Of a DNA stretch of 64,000 nucleotides, positions 46,619 to 57,868 are shown in pieces (position 1 is the first letter of the stretch; each line of letters begins with the position of its first letter). Under the pieces are notes generated by a model. It did not search any database. It saw only the letters and a list, made by a program, of their open reading frames with translations, and had not been told where the DNA came from. The DNA is taken from the NCBI GenBank assembly GCA_014529385.2, contig CM043949.1:106926554-106990553 (forward strand), in the 5' to 3' direction. Origin of the DNA: Adiantum capillus-veneris. Taxonomy: Eukaryota; Streptophyta; Polypodiopsida; Polypodiales; Pteridaceae. The position numbers and the translations under genes were made by a program.

Positions 46619-47327
46619 ATGAGTGAAGTTGTGAAAGATAGAGAACACCGGAAGCCCCTCCAAGGGCCCCCTCTCTATCGCTAGAGACTCCAGAGGTATT
46701 TGCTTTAGATTGCACAAATGCTGATAAAATGGTCCTAGATGCTGAGATGTTGATGGGATCTTGCGGTATATGCTTGGATCTGCGAAGCTTAGGGCTGAAA
46801 ATGCAAAACGCTAGAAAATCTGTATGGATCTACGACTGTGATGAGGCTATGGGCTGATCTGCTATGGCCGATGTTGAGGGTTTTGATGATGAGTATGATT
46901 GAAACAATGCTTCAGAAGTTCTTCCCATTGCTTAAGCTTTTTCGCCTTTTGAAAGAATTGGCCATAAGAGAAAGTCGATAGTTGTTGTGTAGTAAAGGGA
47001 AGATCTGTAGGATATTCCCATGTCACGTGCACATCTAACCCTATGTGTACGTGGACAAGTTGTTCCTACTTCTAGGGTTAAGGTAGCCAAGGAAGTGTTC
47101 TGGCACCCTCGTGAGTCTACCTCCAGGCCGTGCATGTCTAGGCACTTAGAGTAGTTGCATACCCTCTGATTGCACAAGCATTAGAACCCAGCATGATTTC
47201 ATTTTCCCACTCAGTTGCATGCAGAGCACTTAAGTGGCAGACTTCTAATAAATGATTGATTTATTAATAAATGCAAGGTCGTGGGGCTCTCCCACATACT
47301 GCTCGACCCAGCATGCTGCCTGTAACA
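46455..47327 (-). repeat. Gypsy LTR remnant (minus orientation), possible solo LTR
   Basis: The left edge TGTAATGTGCAGCAGAAATT mirrors the LTR end of element 5 (...TGCACATTACA at 48844). The stretch 46649-46720 is the reverse complement of 48571-48640, with both copies holding the GGGCCCTTGGAGGGG block. It contains (GA)n at 46563-46616. The right edge at about 47327 (TGTAACA) is tentative; no target duplication was found. Confidence 0.6.
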
Positions 47328-48844
47328 AACTGCTACGTGTCGACCTACTGAAGAACGGAGCTACCGGCCGAGGGGCCTAAACCCTAAGAAGAACAAGCAA
47401 CAGAAGAAGTGTCGCAGAGTGATGACGTGGTTGTCCGAGTGCAGAAAACCCTAACCCTAATTTTTGCCAAAAACCCTAATTCTGAAAACCCTAACTCTAA
47501 AACCTGCAAACCCTAATTCTGGAAACCCTAACCCTAAAACTGCAACAACGTGGCAGATTTCCGAAAATTGGGCTGGCATGATGACGTGGCAGGCTATACG
47601 GATTTCCGTGATTTACGCTGACAGCTTTTGGCATTGCTTTTTGGACCAGAAGCTTTTGAGTTTGAAAGTTTTTCATGTAAACTGCTTTTTGGACCATAAG
47701 CTTTTGAGTTTGAAAGCTTTTCATGTAAACTGCTTTTTAGGCCAAGGGCCTTTAATTATAAGGTTAGGGCTCATTCTCTGGCATGCTTCCTGGAGAAGGT
47801 GCAGAGTCTGGAGTACCGGCTTGTACTTTGATGATGCCATATAAAGAAATACCGAAAGGGGCGCCAAGGTTTGGGGCCAATACTCTTTGGGGTGGAATTC
47901 CGCCACTCCGTGTCGCGTGTCGTCTCTCTCTTTCAGTTTAGTTGTTATTCAAGTGCTAAAAGTCTGTTCAGTCTGTTCTTTTCTATTGGCACGTGGTGCC
48001 CCCCCGCCCTTGTGACACTGCCACCTATATAAGGAAAGCCAGCGCTTGCAGTTTTGGCAGAAGACAACAGATGCTCAAGTGCACAAGTCAAGACGTGCAG
48101 CAACAGAGCCTCTCTAGCGTTTCCTCAGCAATTTAGCCAGCGTTTTTGGAGACATCCATCAGCGATTGCAAATCAGCCCAAGCCAGTGGCGTTTTTGCAG
48201 ATCCCTGTCAAAGCACCAGCATTTTGTAGATTTCAGCCCAAATCTGCCAGCGTTAGTGTTTTCAGCCCTTAGCCTCGTCAGATCTGACCCGACCCAGTAC
48301 CAGTTCCTCGCCACAAGTGCCATTTTGTTGCAGATTAGCCAACGCTTTGCATTTAGCCCTCGCTCGACTCGCTGGTTACAGATCAGCCCCATAGCGGTGC
48401 CACAATTGCATATCCTTAGCAGATAGCCTAGCGTTTTCAGATTTCAGTCTCGTCGTCGCAGATCCCGAACTTAACGATGACATCATTGTCGTCATCGTCA
48501 CAATCTCCATCGTCGTCGTCGACATAGTCATCATTGGTACCACAGCATCTAGAAGCATTGTACCAGACTTTGTGCAATCTAAAGCAAATACCTCTCTAGC
48601 AATACAGAGTGGGGCCCTTGGAGGGGGGTTTAGGACCCCATCTGGTGTCGTCTCTTCTCTCTCTCTCTAGCACTCTCTTGCACAATCACTCACAGTTTGC
48701 ATTCCACTCTCGTGTTTTGGTCATTGCACATTCTCTCATTAAGTCAAGAAAGGCTATCCATTCCCGTCAATAAAAAAAACCTTGAGCACCCACTGATCAC
48801 TCATCATGAGCCGTACACCATCATTCACTTCCGTGCACATTACA
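47328..48844 (+). repeat. 5' LTR region of gypsy element 5 (left edge uncertain)
   Basis: The right edge is fixed by ...CACATTACA at 48844, followed by TTAGTATTAGAGCT, a diverged initiator-Met primer site. A TATA box (CTATATAAGG) lies near 48026. Upstream are AACCCTAA boxes (47379-47545) and a 48-bp tandem duplication (about 47641-47736). R/U5 matches, in reverse, the LTRs at 46455 and 51649. Confidence 0.65.
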
Positions 48845-49278
48845 TTAGTATTAGAGCTCAGCTCTTTGGAAGTGTTCAATGTCATCACTCAAGAAAAGAA
48901 GCACAAAGAACCACAGGGAAAAAAAAAATTGCATTTTGTGGTCACACGTAACCCAAGACCACTTGGGCATGTTGATCCCTAATTTGTGTTTTTTAAGAGT
49001 GGCAAGTAACCCAAAAAAAAAGGGCTTGTCCAGCCTCTCCTCGTTCCTCGTTTCCACTCATTGAGAACGGACCTTGCACTTAGCGGCAAGCCAATCGACG
49101 TGAGGTGGGAAAAAGCAACCTTGGTGTGAGCGCAAGGCCGCCAAGGGGTACACCCGAAGGAAAGAGTCTACCTTGGGTAAGAGAAAAGCCTTCTTAAACG
49201 CAGATTGCAAGCCAAGAACTCAAGAACCTCACGACCCTCAAGAACTCAAGAACCTCAAGAACCCCAAGACCTCAATCC

Positions 49279-51648
49279 ATGGTCATCACCCGAAGCGAAA
49301 TGGATACTTTGCTTGAAGGTGATGAGAGTGGAGTTGGAGAAGAAGAAGTTTCTACACCAGGAGGATTGTTTCCCAATCCTCCCCCATCCCCATCTACGCC
49401 ACGGATTGAACCAAATCCTATGGACGCTTTGGTCAAGTCAACGATGGGCATGATGCTACAACAAGAGGTGCAACGCGCCACCATGGAAGAAAGAAGGGCA
49501 GCCATGGAGCGTGAGCGTGAGCAAGCACGCTTGGCGGCTGATGAACGAAGGGCAACTATGGAGCTCGAGCGTGAACAAGCACGCGAGGCTCAACACATAG
49601 CAGCCGAAGAGAAGCGAGCAGCTCTGGAGTTAGAGCGAGAGGCGCAGAGAGACCAATGCATGGATCGCTGCGTGCTCAACGATGACGACCAGCTGATGTG
49701 TGCGTTGTGCATGACCAGCTACTTCGGCGGGCCGGTCCTAGCTTGCGATTTCTCGCACTCCTGCACCAAGATCAATGTGGACCCCAAAACCGGCATTCTA
49801 ACAGTAGTGTGCGGGTAGTAGTTGGTCCTACAAGTACTCTCCTCGAAGTCCGAGCCACTCAAGGAGGTGGGCGACTTGTGGGCGAGTCATCAGGTAGCAC
49901 ATGTAGAGACGCAGATTCCAACAACCCAGTCACTGAGAAGTTGGCGTTTAGTAAGGATGATGGTAAGATGGATGCTTCTTTCATTCATTCTTGGTTGCAT
50001 CAATTTAATGCTTACTTTGCAACTATCAAGAAAACAAGTAACAATAAAGTTTTGACTGCTGCCATGTACCTAGCAGGTGATGCCATTAATTGGTATCAAG
50101 CTTCGCAAGAGTCACAGATGGTTGATCATCTTGAGCATGCCGAGGAAGGCGTATCCCTCTCTTTCAGTTGGGTCAACTTCCAAGACAAGCTCAAGGCTCG
50201 CTTCATGCCACCACAGTACCTTGATTGGTTAATAGAAGATTGACGCGGTCTTAAGCAAAATGGATCCCCTGTTATGTCTTTTTCTAAGCGTATTTTGCAA
50301 ATTGACATGCAATTGCGTAAATCGGATGAGGATCGCAAGGAGGCTTTCCTCTTTAGGTTAGACAAGTACATGAAGTTTGATGTGCAAGTTTTCAGCCCTA
50401 AGGACTGCCTTAGCACAAGAAATGAAGCACAACAAAGGCAAGCCGAAGAAGAACAAGTGCAGTACTTCTCAAGACCAACCGAAAGGTAAGCACAGTAAGA
50501 CCATTGGTAAGCATGACGGTTATTCTTCTTCTCAATCTTCTTCTATACCCCGAGCACAGAAGTCTCACAATGATGATAAAGCCAAGGCTAAAACTCAAGA
50601 CACCCCTAAGTTGACGCCTGATGACAAATCTGCTTAAGGAATCCTAGGAGGTTGGTTGACTCTGCAGAACGAGCCGAATATGCACGAGACAAAAGATGTT
50701 TTGAGTGTCACATTAAAGGTCAAATGAACCAAGATTGTCCTAAGAAAGAAGACTCTAAAGAATCCACAAAAGAACCCACAGAACCCACATCGTCTGTGAA
50801 TGCACTCAGTGAGCACACTAATGTGTTTGAAGTTTCTCACGATCATGTAGATGAGTCTCTCATGTTGTGCTATGGTCATGTAAATAGTACACGCATTGTG
50901 CACTTGTTTGATTCGGGTGGTATGCATGATGTGATTAGTGACTCTCTTGTAAAGAACGCACGTTTAGAAGCTCTCCCCATAGATCCCATTGCGATCTCTC
51001 GATTTGCTCCTAGCATGCACTCTTCGCTCACGCATGAAAGTGCTGACATGGTAGTGTTGGTTCAAAATGTCGATTTTCGTCGTCATTTTGTGGTTTCTCC
51101 TCTCAAAGGATGTGATTTGATTTTGGGCATTAAGTGGTTTAAAGGTTATAATCCACACATTGATTGAAAAGAAAACACTCTCTCTCAAACAGTTGATGAA
51201 GCACCTCCCGTGGTCTTTCGCTGTGACAAGAACATTCCTTCTTTGCCATTAGTCTCTCACTCTCATGATTCGAAAGAGGTTAAGACACGTAGTATGATTG
51301 TTTCTCTCAGTACACAGTCCCACAGTCTAGAGACGCATGAGTCATTGCATGAAAAGAACTCTTGCAATCATGTCTTCTCCGAATCACAACACGCATTTTT
51401 TTTTAAAATAGGGAAGTTGGGTTTAGATGATGATGTTTCTAGAAAAGCTAACCTCATTGCAGATATGATCCGTCCCCCAAGAACGGTCTTGGCTCTCGAG
51501 TCGAGTTCCAAAGAACCCATTCAGGAAGTATTTTGTCTTCGCATGATTAGCCAGCACGCATTGTTCGAGTTTCTTATTCGTGACGGTCTCTTGTATTTTT
51601 GTCACCGTTTTTATGTCTTCCCTTTTTCCGGGCATGCCATATTGCATG
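49279..51648 (+). pseudogene. Gypsy gag-protease and integrase start, element 5
   Basis: Frames 49279-49818, 49698-50243, 50274-50489, 50652-51167 and 51168-51655 are one broken polyprotein. The start MVITRSEMDTLLEGDESG leads into a long Glu/Arg coiled coil. A gag domain follows (FIHSWLHQFNAYF, AAMYLAGDAINWYQAS), then a CCHC knuckle (CFECHIKGQMNQDC) and a protease with intact DSG (HLFDSGGMHDVI, LILGIKWF). After a TGA at 51165-51167 the sequence passes directly to an integrase N-terminal piece (RDGLLYFCHRFYVF). RT and RNase H are thus deleted, and the frame stops where the next LTR begins. Dead copy. Confidence 0.82.
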
Positions 51649-53132
51649 TGTAAGGTGCAGCGGAAGTGAATGTAGAACTTTGCTCAAGACGAGTGCTCCG
51701 AACTGTGCTCAAGACGAGTGCTCCGAACTGTGCTCAAGGGTTCCTTTTACTTACGGAAGGGAGAGCCTTCTGTTCCTTTAGTGAGAGAGTGCAAGTGATC
51801 ACAAACAAAGTGGATAAACACTGTGAATGAAGGTACTGAGACTGAGAGATAGAGAGTGAAGAATACGACACCAAAATGTTGTCAAACCCTCCTCCGAGGG
51901 CCCCACTATCTATGGCGAGAGTGGTCTACTATTGATTACACAAATCTTTACAACGCAATGGACTTGTTGACGATGTCGACGACGATGAGGAGGACGACGA
52001 GACAAGCTGAAATCTGAAAACGCTAAGGGCTGAAATCTGCAAATCTTTATCTGCTGAATTCTGACTCTATGTCGGTGACGATGTCAATGGCGACGATGCG
52101 ACGATGACACCCTGGAAACGCAAATGCTGAAATCCGGTTTTTCCTGGCTGAAACTGCAAACTACGATAGATCTGACCGTGCGGCAAGGATCTGTTGCGGG
52201 AAGGTGAGATTTGCGAGGTTTGGGGATTCTACTGCGGAATCTGACTGCTGAAAACTGAAAACGCTGGTGCTTACTAAGGTTCCGTCGCGATGAATCTGCA
52301 AAACGCCGAGGCTGATCCGCAAACCAAAACGTTAGGGTTGGTTATGTCCTGCTGGAGAAATCTGCTAACGCTAGCACTGGCACATCTGCTACTCCTTGCG
52401 ATGTAGAAAACTATAACGCTAGCTGCCTTTTTATAGGCCCTTGCACCCTGCGGAAATAAGGCACAGAAACAAAAGCTCTGGCGCTTCTAGAGAGAGGAGA
52501 GAGAGATCGCTATTTCAGCATGTCCGTACCATGCTTTTGCGTAGGATTTTGGGGCCTCTGCTTTATTTTATTAATAAAGGGCTGCCCACTTAAAAGTGGA
52601 CGGCCAAACTTTAAAATAAAGTGTGAACCTGTTCAAACTTTAAAAATCCACTCACTGAGTTAAAATCGATGCTACACAAACACATTCCAGGCATCCCCGG
52701 GTGCAGTACACGGGCACACATGCAATGCAGACACAGATTCCTCGCGGGAAAGCATCTACCCTCCCGCGAATGTCCTGCTTTTCGTAAAAAGCTTCTTTGA
52801 ACCCATCTTTATTCTTGTGCTTGCGTTCTTACGCGTATTTTCTTACTCAGTTCGGATTTCCTCCTTAGCCTACGGAATGCCCCCTTTCTGATGCACCCGT
52901 CACCCATCATGTGACGCATCAGGGGCACTCGTAACCCGGACCTTTCCACCGAACTTACGAAAACTCCTTCGCGATCTTTACCGTCACCCATCAAATGACA
53001 CATCAGAGTTGTCCGTTCTTGATGGCATTTCCTGTAGCTACAATCTTTTAAGAGTTCTTAGTGTACACAATAAAATATCCTAGAAAAAAGAAATTAATCG
53101 TTAAAAATAAGAAAATAGTCCAATTAGCAACA
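51649..53132 (-). repeat. 3' LTR of element 6 (R/U5 of element 5 type)
   Basis: On the minus strand it starts TGTTGCTAATTGG and ends CATTCACTTCCG...CCTTACA, the latter like the end of element 5's LTR. TATA (TATAAAAA, minus) lies at 52428-52435. Within U3, TGATGC-x4-GTCAC and GTGACGCATCA form an imperfect inverted repeat near 52889-52921. The LTR-internal frame 53003-52809 is duplicated at 59056-58862 and is not a gene. Confidence 0.85.
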
Positions 53133-53144
53133 TCCCTCTGGCTT

Positions 53145-53763
53145 CTAAACAGTTGACCTCAACTGTAGTGCTTGGACATATACCTCCAATATCTCGGGAT
53201 AAGCTGCTAATTCCTCCTGCGTCATCCACTGAGCATCTAGATTCAAATAGTTCTTAAACTTAACCAAATACTTCCGTGTTATTTTTCCGGACTTGAGGGG
53301 CCGCTCCTGATGACTTACGATCTGCTCCGGTTGGAGTATTTCTTCTGTTTCCTCAACCTCAGGAGGTTCCTCAGCACTAGGCTGACTCGGAGGCGGTCCC
53401 ACATACGGCCGGAGTAAACTGACATGGAAAGCATTATGGATCCTCCAATTAGGCGGTAGCTCTAATCGAAATGTGACATCATTCACTTGCTTAGTGATCT
53501 TAAACGGCCCATAATAACGGGTAGAAAGTTTTACCACCTTCCCCTTATGAGACGCTTGTTTCTTAAGTCTTGCCTTCTCAAACTTGAGTAAGACTAATTG
53601 TCCGACTATTAAGTCTAGATTCCTCCTGTGCTGCAGCTTTCTTATGCTTTTCCTGAGAGCATAGAATAGCCCTCCTAACTTGCCCGTAGGTTGTGTCCAA
53701 ATCCCGGACAAATTCATCTGCTGCAAAGATCTTATCCTTAGTTAAAAGGATCGGTGGAAGCAA
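53145..53763 (-). pseudogene. Gypsy integrase C-terminus and chromodomain, element 6
   Basis: Overlapping frames 53763-53578 and 53726-53145 are joined by a shift. They hold the integrase tail ([12 protein letters not shown]), GPF/Y ([25 protein letters not shown]) and a chromodomain ([20 protein letters not shown]). A stop near 53780 and one at 53857 separate it from the core. Confidence 0.9.
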
Positions 53764-53856
53764 AGGCTTACCATAGAGAATCTAAAAAGGTGCTTTCCCC
53801 GTCGATGAGTGTATGGTATTGTTACACGCATACTCGACAAGGCGCAAATACTTCTC

Positions 53857-54609
53857 CTAGTCAGATTGCCGGTCTGACACATAAGCTTTTAACATATCCA
53901 ATATTGTGGAATTGGTTATCTCACTTTGCCCGTCCGTTTGAGGATGGTAGGCAGACGAAAAATTCAACTTCGTACCAAGCTTATCCATCAAGGCACGCCA
54001 AAAATTTCCTGTCATGCGAGGATCTCGATCACTCACAATAGACTTAGGCATTCCATGATACTTAAAGATCTGTGCCAGAAAGACCCTAGCCATATGATCT
54101 GCTTTGATCGTTTTCTTGACTGGTATAAAGTGTGCTTGCTTGCTTAACATGTCCACAATGGTCCAGATCGCGTCATTTCCAGTCTGAGTTCTAGGGAGGT
54201 CCATGATGAAGTCCATGGCAAGACTTTCCCAAGGTTCATTAGGCACAGGCAAAGGTTGTAGCAACCCAGGCGTCTTATGCCGATCATACTTCACTTTTTG
54301 GCAAACCAAGCATTCCCTGACATACTTATCAATGTCTACTTTAAGGCTAGGCCAAAAGAAATATTTTTCCATTGCTAAGGTCGTAGGGAGAATACCCCGA
54401 TGACCGGCATAAGGCGAAGCGTGTGCTTCATCCATGATCTTCTTTCTTAATGGTTCCACCACACATATGGCCTGATGGTGGTAGAGATAACCGTCCCGAA
54501 TGGAATAGGGAAACTCATTCTCTCCACGATGTAGCTTTCCCCAAACGGTGGAGAAGTCTGGATCATTCGGATACAAATCCGGTAGTGCTTCTAATTCTTG
54601 GTGATACAC
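53857..54609 (-). pseudogene. Gypsy integrase core, element 6
   Basis: 250 codons with H-H-C-C (HASPYAGHRG, CLVCQK) and the full D, D, E set (LAMDFIMDL, VSDRDPRM, TDGQSEITN). It ends at TAG 53859-53857, where the family has Trp. The domain itself is undamaged. Confidence 0.92.
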
Positions 54610-55946
54610 CGAAGTGATGCGTTCACCCTTGGCCGCCTAGACAATGCATCCGCGACCACATTCTTAGTCCCAGCCGTGTGAAGGATCTGGAAGTGAAACA
54701 TAGACAAAAAGTTTGCCCATCTCATCTGCTTCTCAGATAGTTTCCTTTGTGTAAGTAAATACCGCAAACTCTGGTGATCAGTCTTGATCACAAAATCCGC
54801 TCCTAGAAGATAGTGCTTCCAGTTGGATAAGGCGTGAATCACAGCCGTAAGTTCCTTTTCGTAGATTGATGCATGCAACTCTGCATCCTTAAGCCGTCTG
54901 CTTTCATAAGCCATTGCATGGCCTTCTTGGTTTAACACTGCTCCGATGCAATCGCCTAAAGCATCGCAGTGAACCTCAAATGGTTTCCTTAAGTCAGGCA
55001 CTATCAAAATAGGTCCATGGCTTAGCAAGTACTTGAGCCGATCAAAAGCTCCTTGTTGTCTCGACCTCCATCTCAAAGGGATCTTCTTCTTTGTCAAATC
55101 ATGAAGTGGTCTTGCTACATGGGAAAATCCTCGGACAAACCTTCGATAATACGAACATAATCCCAAGAAGCTACGTACATCGTGTACCATAGTGGGAATA
55201 GGCCAATCTTCTACCACTCGGATCTTGGCAGGATCCATACTCACTTGATTGTGAGAGACTATATGGCCGAGATAGTGTATCTCTGAGAGAAAGAACTCGC
55301 TCTTCTTTGCATTCACATGCAACTCATGCTTTCGCAATTCTTGAAACACTAGGTCCAAGTGCTTCCGATGTTCCTCTTCTGACTTAGAGAAGATGAGTAT
55401 GTCGTCAAAGAATACTCCCGTAAAAGCTCGATACGGGCTGAAAATGCAGTCCATCATGCGATTAAACGTCGCAGGAGCATTGGTCAAGCCGAAAGGCATT
55501 ACCAAAAATTCATATAGTCCAAAGGTTGTGCGGAAAGCAGTCTTATGGACATCCTCAGGGGCGATCCGTATCTGATGATACCCACTCTTTAAGTCTATGC
55601 GACTAAAGACACTTGCACCCTGCAACTTATCAAGTATATCATCAATCCGAGAGATCGGAAAGCGATTCTTGACCGTGATCTTGTTTAAAGACCTATAGTC
55701 TATGCACATTCGAAACGTGCCATCTTTCTTCTGCACCAATAGAACTGGAGAGCAGTAGGGTGAAGTACTTGGCCGTACTAACCCTTTCCCTAGAAGCTTG
55801 TTGACTTGCTTCAAAATTTCCTCTTGCTGAGCAAGACTCACCCGATAAGGGGGTTGATTGGGAGGCGAGCTACCCGGTATGAGATCTATGCGGTGATCTT
55901 CCGGGCGTACCGGAGGTAGTTCATCAGGGAGTGTTTCGTGAAACAA
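54591..55946 (-). pseudogene. Gypsy RT and RNase H, element 6
   Basis: 451 uninterrupted codons: SPYCSPVLLVQKKDG, CIDYRSLNKITVKNRFPI, FSRIDLKSGYHQIRI, FFDDILIFSKS (catalytic Asp pair intact), then RNase H (HCDALGDCIGAVL, YEKELTAVIHALSNWKHYL, TDHQSLRYLL, NVVADALSRR). It is the best preserved enzyme in element 6. Confidence 0.94.
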
Positions 55947-56021
55947 TCTTTGTACTTTTCAATAAATTGAAAACGCTTAATTTCCAAACTAGAGAGTGAT
56001 TCCCCACTAGTTTTATCCTTC

Positions 56022-56460
56022 TCACGTGCAAAAATCAGCAAAAACACACTTCTTCATTTCTTTCTTAATGGAGATATGACTTACAATTGGGAACTGCCAA
56101 TCTCCTGCATCAGCATGAATCTTTATTTTCTTACCCCCATGATCAAAAGTGAGGGTCTTTTCCACATAATCGGGGACAGGTGTCATGTGGAAGTGCCATG
56201 GCATACCCAAGATGATATCACATCCCTCGATGGGTGCCATCAAAAATGATTCACGGTCCTTGTACTCGCCAATCCGAAGATTGAGCTGTCCTTGCACGGG
56301 AGTTGCATTGGTTGTCAACCCCTCCAATGCCGATCCGGATGTAACCGGTGTGCCAAGCTAAGCCGGTGTGAGGCACAAACGTTCTGTAGTATCCAGGGAG
56401 ATGAAGTTATCCGTGGATCTTGGATCATAAAGAATCAGTACTCGCTGGTTGTTCAAAGAC
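56022..56460 (-). pseudogene. Gypsy protease, element 6
   Basis: The flap and C-terminal part are open (GCDIILGMPWHFHM). In the upstream frame the active-site stretch reads LILYDPRSTDNFIS, so the usual D-S/T-G is altered. A TAG near 56358 separates the halves. Confidence 0.8.
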
Positions 56461-56462
56461 CC

Positions 56463-57798
56463 CTAGCCCTTCAGAAGCTGACGCTTCCCTTTCTCCGTTT
56501 CTGTGTTTCCTTGAACATCTGGAATAGAGTTCAAGCTTAGTGGAGCGGGTTCCTTCCTTGCTTTATCTTGCCTAGTAGGGGCGTGTTCTTCCCGTTGCTG
56601 CTTTAACGGGCAATCCAGTTTCATATGTCCTTTCTCGCCACAGTAGAAGCATCTTCCTTCCTCTCTGAAGGTTTGAAGTTGAGTAGGAGAGAGATACTTA
56701 GTTCGCTTGCCATTGCCCTCTGGCTTCTTAGAATGATCATAGTCCCTAGATGGAGGACGTTTTCTTCCTTGGACCCCTTGGTCATCGTAGACCCCTCTTT
56801 GTCTCGCACGGTAAGTGTTATGCTCCATTTTTCTGGGCGTCCCAATTGAGTGCAAATCCTCAGCAATGATTGCTGACTCCATCATCCTCTGAAGAGTGTC
56901 ATGCGGATACACTTTCATACTCTTTCGAAGCTGCGGTTGGAGACCCGCTTCGAACTTTCATTTCTTTTCCTCATCGGCAATCTTCATGAAGGTAGGTCGT
57001 TACTCTCTCATGTTCCTTCTGGGCGAGCCAGTCCCATTCCTTCCGTATGTCCTGCTCGAAGTCAGGCTGAAGAAACTGTTCATAAAATTCAGATTTGAAT
57101 CTCTCCCAAGTTCTGGCCTGAGAACCTTCCAAAATCTTGGCTAACCACCAATTACTTGCCGTTTCCTTGAGGTGCATCCCCACATGGAGCAATTTGGATC
57201 TTTTTGTGAAGTGCCCATTGGTAAAGGCGACTTCAAACTGCCTGATGAAGGACAATGCTTTGGAGATATCTCTCCGTCCGTTGTAGGTTTCGAACTTGAT
57301 GTCCTTGTCGCCCGATTTGACGACTCATGCGATGATGAGACTTGCGACCATGCTTCTTGAATCGAGGCTTATCTTTAGATTGATGTAGGGTAGTAGTAGT
57401 AGCGGCTTCCTTCTTCTTGCGAGAAGATTGAGAAGTAGAAGTATATCAGGAGAGTAAGATGGAGATGAGATAGAGATGTCCTTGCTCTCGTCTAACAAAG
57501 AGAGCGCTTTTTCCTGGCCTTTCCTTGGAGTAGGCCGTTCATTCCGATCCGAAGATCCTTTGTGCACCTCGGCATGTTCCCGATCCGAAGATCCTTTGTG
57601 CATTTCGACGCGTTCTTCTCTTTCCTGCAGTGGCCTCACGCCAACAGTGTGATGCCTGGCGGCATCGGTTCCATTCGTTCTCTTCATTCCGTCCAAGAGC
57701 TTTTGGACATCTGGCAACAGTAGGACTTGTTGCAAATCCGCAAGCTAAGCTCGCACCTGTTGAAGCTCCTCTTCAACGCTTCTCCCTTGGTTCGACAT
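56463..57798 (-). pseudogene. Gypsy gag, element 6
   Basis: The likely start ATG is at 57798-57796 (MSNQGRSVEEELQQVRA), followed after 17 codons by TAG. Pieces 57735-57325, 57255-56971 and 56918-56463 continue with shifts near 57440, 57300 and 56960. They hold the gag core (WWLAKILEGSQARTWERFKS, EFYEQFLQPDFEQD) and a CCHC knuckle (CFYCGEKGHMKLDC). Two HKGSSDR repeats lie in the N-terminal part. Confidence 0.88.
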
Positions 57799-57854
57799 GC
57801 TTCTTCACGTTCTTCCCGGAATCGTCCTTCTTTGCAGAGAAAGAGAGGAGTCCG

Positions 57855-57866
57855 AGCTCTGATACC
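57855..57866 (-). other. Primer binding site of element 6
   Basis: TGGTATCAGAGC on the minus strand, two bases inside the 5' LTR edge at 57869. Confidence 0.9.
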
Positions 57867-57868
57867 AC

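Noticed and set aside
52809-53003. 64-codon minus-strand frame repeated almost identically at 58862-59056
   Set aside because: Both lie inside the shared U3 of the two LTRs of element 6; repetition comes from the LTRs, not from gene conservation.
4402-57866. TGGTATCAGAGC motifs as parts of tRNA genes
   Set aside because: Each sits two bases inside an LTR and lacks any tRNA cloverleaf; they are primer binding sites.
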